Under the pieces are notes generated by a model. It saw nothing but the letters and a program-made list of their open reading frames with translations. It was not told where the DNA came from and searched no databases. From Bacteroidales bacterium (GTDB lineage Bacteria > Bacteroidota > Bacteroidia > Bacteroidales > UBA932), in the NCBI GenBank assembly GCA_004556005.1, contig SFJA01000051.1, forward strand, positions 1-12,304: DNA of 12,304 nucleotides, written 5' to 3'. Position 1 is the stretch's first letter; each line of letters begins with the position of its first letter. Position numbers and translations under genes: made by a program. Below are positions 7,577 through 12,304 of this stretch, in pieces.

Positions 7577-9460
7577 ATGAATATTAAGAAATTGTTCTCT
7601 TCTTTCGCCGCCGCAATCCTTGTCTTTGCGGCTTGTGAAGAAACCAATCCAGATTTGGGCGATCCATCCGTAACCTTGTCCAAGACTCAGTTGGAGTTTG
7701 CCAAGGAAGGCGGTTCCCAGGAAATTACCCTCAACTCTACCCGCGACTGGAGCGTACTCAATCGTCCGGAATGGGTCAGCATCACTCCTGAAAAGGGAGC
7801 TGCGTCCGCAAAGGACCAGACTATCGTCATAAGCGTAATGGACAACGCCGACGCGCCGAGAAGTTGCGTGATAACCTTTATCGGAACCACCGCACGCGCT
7901 GACCTCGCAATCGTCCAGGACGGCGACGGAGTTGCTCCGGGAGGCGAAATCTCCTGTGCCGAATTCCTCGAGAGGAAGGATACCGAAAACGAGTATATCC
8001 TTACCGGCGTAATAGGTGACATCTCAAGAGGCAGTTCCTATTACGGATTCTCCCTCAAGGATGAGACAGGCTCTGTAAGCTGTCCTTTCCCTACTAACTT
8101 TTCCGATTATTCCGCTGACCTCCACACCGGAGATGAAGTCAGCATCAAGGGTACATATTCATTCTATGAATCCAAGAACCAGGATCAGCTCGCCAATGGT
8201 GAGATCCTTTCACACAAGTCTGCAATGATGGCAATAGAGACCGTTACGGTTGCCCAGTTCATTGAAAAGGCTGACGTGTTCTCAATCTACAGGATGACTG
8301 GTACCGTGAGCGGAACCATCAACTCCAACTACTGCTCATTCGATCTCAAGGACGAAACAGGAAGCATCTATGTGTATTCTGTAAACAACGCTGAAGAGTA
8401 TGGCTCCAAAATCAAGGCAGGAGATAAAGTAACTCTCTGTGGTGCATATACTTACTATGCTTCAAAATCACAGCACGAGGTTGTTGACTGCACCATTGAG
8501 AAACTTGAGCAGTCTCAGGGCGGTGGTGACGATCCGGGAACCGACCCTAAGACCATCTTCTCGGTTGACTTCACTGCCGGTCAGGGAGACTTTTCCATCG
8601 ATACCAGGAAGGCTCCGGAGGGACTTGCTGTCTGGACCCAGAGCTCAAGCTACGGCATGGTTGCTTCCGGATACGTAAAAGCCGACTCAAAAGACTATGA
8701 TACTGAGAGCTGGCTCGTTTCTCCAGTTATCGACCTCAGTTCAGAAAAGGCCGCATTCCTCTCTTTCGAGCACGCATGCAACTTCTTCACCGACATTGAA
8801 ACCGCAAAGAAGGAAGTCGGAGTCAAAGTCAAGGTTGAAGGCGGCGAGTGGGAGTCTCTCAGCGGATTTGCTTATCCGGAAACACTCAGCTGGTCATTTG
8901 TAAACTCGGGATCCGTAGATCTTGCCTCATATCTTGGAAAAAAAGTGCAGATTGCATTTGTTTACACCAGTACCGCTGCTAAGGCAGGTACCTGGGAAAT
9001 CAAGAATGTATCGGTAAAGAGTGAGCCAGGCGGTACTGATACTCCTGACGTTCCGGAAGGAGCAATAACCTGGCTTATGGGCACGAACAACGGTCAGAGC
9101 TGGAGCAGCGTTACGGACGCAAGCTATGGTGACGGATATGAGTACACAAAGGATGGAATCACTTTGGGATATTATAAAAATAAATCTTCGTCGAACCCTG
9201 TCGATGCAAAGACCGACCATATCAGGGTGTACAAGTTCTATGCACTAAAGATTAAGTCCACAAAGCCGCTCAAGAGTATAATTTTTTATACTACTGAATC
9301 TGCTTACGCATTCGATCTTACCGACGCCGAAGGCAAAATGACAGCTGCTGCAGACGCAGCATCCAAGACCATATCCTGGACTGGAAGCGCTAGCGAACTG
9401 CTCTTTTTTGCCAACAACGGCCAGGTGCGCATCAACAAGATAGTATTTGTTTGTGAGTAA
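7577..9460 (+). CDS. Multidomain BACON / OB-fold / jelly-roll surface lipoprotein
   Basis: This 627-residue predicted lipoprotein has a signal ending ILVFAAC (Cys20 lipidated). Domains in order: a BACON-like domain at about 31-124 (LEFAKEGGSQEITLNSTRDW and EWVSITPEKG); two OB-fold-like units at about 126-221 and 231-311, both with an F-S/D-L-KDETGS strand; a Gly/Asp linker near 315-325; a beta-sandwich at about 326-481 resembling choice-of-anchor J domains (ESWLVSPVIDLS, then LSFEHA, then GTWEIKNVSV); and a C-terminal beta-rich domain at 497-627. No catalytic residues were recognised; the layout suggests a ligand-binding surface protein. The ATG at 7577 is chosen over the frame-opening ATG at 7532, which lies upstream of the -7 box and lacks signal character. 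It is first in the operon; the nuclease gene overlaps its 3' end. Its second OB unit (TVAQFIEK) closely resembles one in the lipoprotein at 4987-6552. Confidence 0.87.
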   Translation: MNIKKLFSSFAAAILVFAACEETNPDLGDPSVTLSKTQLEFAKEGGSQEITLNSTRDWSVLNRPEWVSITPEKGAASAKDQTIVISVMDNADAPRSCVITFIGTTARADLAIVQDGDGVAPGGEISCAEFLERKDTENEYILTGVIGDISRGSSYYGFSLKDETGSVSCPFPTNFSDYSADLHTGDEVSIKGTYSFYESKNQDQLANGEILSHKSAMMAIETVTVAQFIEKADVFSIYRMTGTVSGTINSNYCSFDLKDETGSIYVYSVNNAEEYGSKIKAGDKVTLCGAYTYYASKSQHEVVDCTIEKLEQSQGGGDDPGTDPKTIFSVDFTAGQGDFSIDTRKAPEGLAVWTQSSSYGMVASGYVKADSKDYDTESWLVSPVIDLSSEKAAFLSFEHACNFFTDIETAKKEVGVKVKVEGGEWESLSGFAYPETLSWSFVNSGSVDLASYLGKKVQIAFVYTSTAAKAGTWEIKNVSVKSEPGGTDTPDVPEGAITWLMGTNNGQSWSSVTDASYGDGYEYTKDGITLGYYKNKSSSNPVDAKTDHIRVYKFYALKIKSTKPLKSIIFYTTESAYAFDLTDAEGKMTAAADAASKTISWTGSASELLFFANNGQVRINKIVFVCE

Positions 9461-10601
9461 CAGAATAGCAGTTTTACTAGCTTCTCTTCTTTTCTTTTGC
9501 TCCTGCAACGGTCAGTTGCCAGGGGCAAAAGATTTAGATGGAGAATTGGTAGTTTCGGTGGTAAACACCAGTCTCGACCACAAGTCTTCAAAGCAGTTCA
9601 TTGGCATTACTTCCAATGTAGCCTGGACCATCCAGACATCCGCGGACTGGCTGAGCTTCGATAAGACCAGCGGGAGCGGAAACGCTTCGGTGATAATGAG
9701 TTGGGAGGAGAATTCCAGCTCGGAGGAGCGTAGTTGTACCATTACCTTCAGCGGGACAGGCGTGGAGTCGCAGCAGGTGCGTCTTGTGCAGGCTGCTTCG
9801 CCGAATGGACCGGTTACGAGCCTCAAGTCGGATTATGTCAGGGCCTGGCTCGAGCTGCCGGCCATTCCGGAGGGGGAAGCTGACAGGTATTTCATCACGC
9901 ATCCGATGAAGATAGCGGCGAAGAATTATGACAGCCGCAATTATTCGTTTTATTATGATGCAAATGCCCTGATTTCGTTGTGGGTGGCTTATCCTCTCAA
10001 TGACGACCTTGTGGGAAGCGGCTCCCGCACAGACGAGTGGGGTCTGGACCCGAAAGTCCCTTCCGATTGTCAGCCTGTGCTGTATAAGGGATTCAGGGGC
10101 GGCTATGACAGGGGGCACCAGCTTCCTTCTGCCGACCGTTTGCGTTACAGCGAAAATGTAACGACTTTTTACAGTACCAATATGACCCCGCAGAGGGGCG
10201 AGCTCAACCAGAACGCCTGGGCTGAGCTGGAGGGAATGGTAAGAAGCTGGAGCAAATCTTTCGATACCCTCTATGTCGTTACAGGTGCGGACATTACGGG
10301 CAGCAATACCTATGCTTGGGATAACGAGGGCAAGAGTGTACTTGTTCCGTCCGGGTATTTCAAGGCGCTGCTCGGATACAAGTCAAGAGGCTCGGCAGGA
10401 ATCTCGGCTCAGACCGGAGGATATACCGGAATTGCCTTTTATTTCGAACATAAGGCCTACTCCAACGTTATGAGTCAGGCAATGACCATAGATGAGCTTG
10501 AACGCAAGCTCGGGTATGATTTCTTTGTCAATCTTCCTGCGCTCATTGGTGCAGAAAAGGCCGACAAGGTGGAAAGCACCAGAGATAGCTGGTGGAAATG
10601 A
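9453..10601 (+). CDS. BACON-fused DNA/RNA non-specific endonuclease lipoprotein
   Basis: This predicted surface or periplasm-facing nuclease has 382 residues. A lipoprotein signal ends LLFFCSC (Cys18). A BACON-like domain spans about 35-115 and contains DWLSFDKTSGSG. The C-terminal nuclease domain (about 125-380) carries the DRGH motif at 219-222, with His222 the expected general base. The NMTPQ-LNQNAW segment places Asn252 and Glu260 at +30 and +38 from that His, the same spacing as His89, Asn119 and Glu127 of Serratia nuclease. The active site therefore looks complete, and the family cuts DNA and RNA with a divalent metal. No ATG is available before the signal: GTG at 9453 is preferred, TTG at 9447 is possible. 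Either overlaps the upstream stop, so translation is probably coupled. An EEP-family gene follows. Confidence 0.92.
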   Translation: MSNRIAVLLASLLFFCSCNGQLPGAKDLDGELVVSVVNTSLDHKSSKQFIGITSNVAWTIQTSADWLSFDKTSGSGNASVIMSWEENSSSEERSCTITFSGTGVESQQVRLVQAASPNGPVTSLKSDYVRAWLELPAIPEGEADRYFITHPMKIAAKNYDSRNYSFYYDANALISLWVAYPLNDDLVGSGSRTDEWGLDPKVPSDCQPVLYKGFRGGYDRGHQLPSADRLRYSENVTTFYSTNMTPQRGELNQNAWAELEGMVRSWSKSFDTLYVVTGADITGSNTYAWDNEGKSVLVPSGYFKALLGYKSRGSAGISAQTGGYTGIAFYFEHKAYSNVMSQAMTIDELERKLGYDFFVNLPALIGAEKADKVESTRDSWWK

Positions 10602-10645
10602 GAATGTTACAATTTAACCATATCAACAAGTCAATCATCACAGTT

Positions 10646-11725
10646 ATGAAGAAGTCAGCTATCATACTGTCGGCTTTGCTGCTTATGTTCTCCGGCATCG
10701 CTTGTGCCGGACAGAAGGGCTCGACCCGCAATTATGTGATAGGGTTCTACAATCTTGAGAACCTCTTCGACATATATGACGACCCTGCAAAAAACGATGA
10801 AGAGTTCCTTCCGGAAGGCAAGAACCAGTGGACCGAGGCGAAGTACCAGAAGAAGGTTTCCAATATGGCAAAGGTCATCAAGGCAATGAAAGATGACAAT
10901 GGGCGTTATCATACCATATTGGGAGTCAGCGAGATAGAAAACCGTCTCGTGCTTGAGGACCTCGTTTCGGACCCGCAGATAGCAGATGCCAACTATCAGA
11001 TCGTGCATTATGACGGACCGGACCGCCGAGGCGTGGACGTGGCCCTGCTCTACAAGCCAGAGCAGTTTACCTATCTTGACAGCGAGAGCATTCCTTTCGA
11101 CTTCAATGATACCGAAGTAGAGATCACCCTTGACAAGGAGGCCCAGGATTATTTCCGTACCAGAGATATACTTATGGTTCACGGACTTATCGATGGTGAG
11201 CATTTTGCTATTTATGTAACCCACCTTCCTTCCCGTATAGGAGGCAAGGGTCAGGACCTGCGCTCCCGCGGAGCCGAAATCATCTACAAGCACAGCCGCA
11301 TCATGGAAGAACGTTATCCGGGAATCAAGACGGTTGTGATGGGAGATATGAATGACAACCCTACCGATGACAGCCAGGCAGTATGGCTGCACGGCCGCCG
11401 CACCATAGAAGAAACCCGTCCGGGCGAATTCTTCGATCCTTTCACCATTATGCTCGAGGACGGCTACGGTTCCCTTGCATATCAGGGAGAGTGGAATATC
11501 TATGATATCATTCAGGTCAACTACAACCTTGCGGTGGCACCTCAAGGAGGCCTCAGGATCAGGCCAATTGTCAAGAACAAATACTATGGCAGGGTATTTA
11601 AGAAACCTTTCATGACCCAGCAGAGCGGTCAGTATAAGGGAACGCCTTTCCGCACTTTCTCAGGCGGAGCTTTCATCGGCGGATACTCCGACCACTATCC
11701 TACCTATATTGTAATCAGCAAGTAA
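10646..11725 (+). CDS. Exported endonuclease/exonuclease/phosphatase (EEP) family protein
   Basis: This 359-residue protein belongs to the EEP (DNase I / exonuclease III-like) fold, metal-dependent enzymes that cleave phosphodiesters or phosphomonoesters. Expected active-site motifs are present in order: YNLEN (Asn36), SEIEN (Glu96, metal), D131 in DVALLY, VTHLPSR (His193), GDMNDNP (Asp234, Asn236) and YSDHYP (Asp349, His350). An N-terminal signal ends SGIACAG; it may be a lipobox with Cys20 or an ordinary signal peptide. The ATG at 10646 gives a normal signal; alternatives at 10592 (GTG) and 10598 (ATG overlapping the nuclease TGA) would add an odd extension. It lies 44 bases after the nuclease and one base before the next receptor. 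Substrate cannot be read from sequence: nucleic acid, nucleotide or another phosphodiester are all possible. Confidence 0.92.
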   Translation: MKKSAIILSALLLMFSGIACAGQKGSTRNYVIGFYNLENLFDIYDDPAKNDEEFLPEGKNQWTEAKYQKKVSNMAKVIKAMKDDNGRYHTILGVSEIENRLVLEDLVSDPQIADANYQIVHYDGPDRRGVDVALLYKPEQFTYLDSESIPFDFNDTEVEITLDKEAQDYFRTRDILMVHGLIDGEHFAIYVTHLPSRIGGKGQDLRSRGAEIIYKHSRIMEERYPGIKTVVMGDMNDNPTDDSQAVWLHGRRTIEETRPGEFFDPFTIMLEDGYGSLAYQGEWNIYDIIQVNYNLAVAPQGGLRIRPIVKNKYYGRVFKKPFMTQQSGQYKGTPFRTFSGGAFIGGYSDHYPTYIVISK

Positions 11726-11726
11726 A

Positions 11727-12304
11727 ATGAAAAGATTCATCGTTGCGGCGATAGCCGCATTGTTGTCCATCAGCGCATTTTCCCAGACCTTGTCGGAAGG
11801 GGGAATCAAGGCGACGGTTGTAAGTCGTGTAGGCCGCACTCCGATTGCCGGCGCAAACGTGGAGTTGAAAAAAGGCGGTGTCAAAATGCAGGAACTCCGT
11901 ACGGGAAATGACGGAAAGTTCTTCTTCCAAGACCTCGCAAATGACAATTATTCCCTCATAGTCGCCGCTCCGGGCTATACAGAAACACAGGTTAACGTAA
12001 CCGTGGAAAAGGGTCTTGTCAGGGACCTCATCTTCGTAACCCTCGTGCCTGCCTCACAGATAAACGAGGTGGACGACTCGAGTTTCGGGGAATTTGACCT
12101 GGACGACTCGGGCTATACCGACACTCCGACCATACTTTTTGCTTCAAACGATGTGTTTACCAATGTCGCCGGATACGGATTCAGCGCTGTAAGGTACAAG
12201 AACAGGGGCTACAACTCCGAGTCACAGGAGGTTTATCTCGCCGGAGTTCCTATGAATGACGCAATTACGGGTTACAGCCCGTATTCGCTCTGGAGCGGTC
12301 TCAA
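11727..12304 (+). CDS. TonB-dependent outer-membrane receptor, N-terminal part (cut by window end)
   Basis: The first 192 residues are visible. A signal peptide (MKRFIVAAIAALLSISAFSQ) is followed by a carboxypeptidase-regulatory-like domain at about 25-108 (GGIKATVVSRVGRTPIAGANVELK, then GKFFFQDL, then LIVAAPGYTE). An acidic linker (residues about 113-130, EVDD-SSFGEF-DLDDS) precedes the start of a plug domain with VFTNVAGYGFSAVRYKNRGY and VYLAGVPMNDAITGY, typical of Bacteroidota TonB receptors. The barrel lies beyond the window. The ATG is one base after the EEP stop, so the two genes are almost certainly co-transcribed and translationally coupled. It is not a close copy of the receptor at 1540. 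The likely role is import of a product of the upstream enzymes; the substrate is not shown. Confidence 0.9.
   Translation, partial: MKRFIVAAIAALLSISAFSQTLSEGGIKATVVSRVGRTPIAGANVELKKGGVKMQELRTGNDGKFFFQDLANDNYSLIVAAPGYTETQVNVTVEKGLVRDLIFVTLVPASQINEVDDSSFGEFDLDDSGYTDTPTILFASNDVFTNVAGYGFSAVRYKNRGYNSESQEVYLAGVPMNDAITGYSPYSLWSGL

Noticed and set aside
4987..9460. Possible CRISPR array or tandem DNA repeat suggested by recurring motifs
   Set aside because: The repetition is at protein level (BACON and OB-like units of about 80-95 residues); no regular short DNA repeats with spacers were seen.
10592..10645. GTG/ATG starts upstream of the EEP gene, including an ATGA overlap with the nuclease stop
   Set aside because: They would place 16-18 extra residues before a normal MKK signal sequence; possible but less likely than the ATG at 10646.
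10655..11545. A 296-codon minus-strand frame opposite the EEP gene
   Set aside because: The plus-strand frame carries the complete EEP motif series; the antisense frame has no family signature or promoter.

Overview
The window is a chromosomal segment from a Bacteroidota bacterium, most likely of the order Bacteroidales; I cannot settle the genus. Evidence: two TonB-dependent outer-membrane receptors with N-terminal carboxypeptidase-regulatory-like domains, several lipoproteins with BACON-type beta-sandwich repeats, Bacteroidota-type -7 boxes (TAnnTTTG) before the main transcription units, and no strong Shine-Dalgarno sequences. All function calls come from reading motifs in the sequence; no database search was run.

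Layout. (1) 64-1326, minus strand: metK (S-adenosylmethionine synthetase), preceded by what looks like a complete SAM-II riboswitch (1328-1380) that abuts the start codon, and by a promoter at 1401-1408. A possible start of a further gene lies downstream of metK at the window edge. (2) 1540-6552, plus strand: a two-gene unit of a large Oar-like TonB-dependent receptor and, 12 bases later, a BACON/OB-fold lipoprotein. It has a promoter at 1482-1489 and a strong intrinsic terminator at 6577-6614. (3) 6713-7138, minus strand: a small lone lipoprotein of unknown function. (4) 7139-7576: a mostly gene-free stretch holding an orphan promoter-like site, a hairpin, and the promoter of the next operon. 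(5) 7577-12304, plus strand: a tightly packed operon of a BACON/OB/jelly-roll lipoprotein, a BACON-fused DNA/RNA non-specific endonuclease lipoprotein, an exported endonuclease/exonuclease/phosphatase (EEP) family protein, and a second TonB-dependent receptor cut off by the window end.

How the genes may work together. Regions 2 and 5 share protein modules (BACON and a roughly 90-residue OB-like repeat) and each contains a TonB receptor. Region 5 adds two exported phosphodiester-cleaving enzymes. The simplest reading is a cell-surface system that binds extracellular nucleic acid, cuts it, and imports products through TonB-dependent receptors, with BACON/OB lipoproteins in place of the SusD-type partner seen in glycan loci. 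The domain calls are well supported; the nucleic-acid-foraging role is inference.
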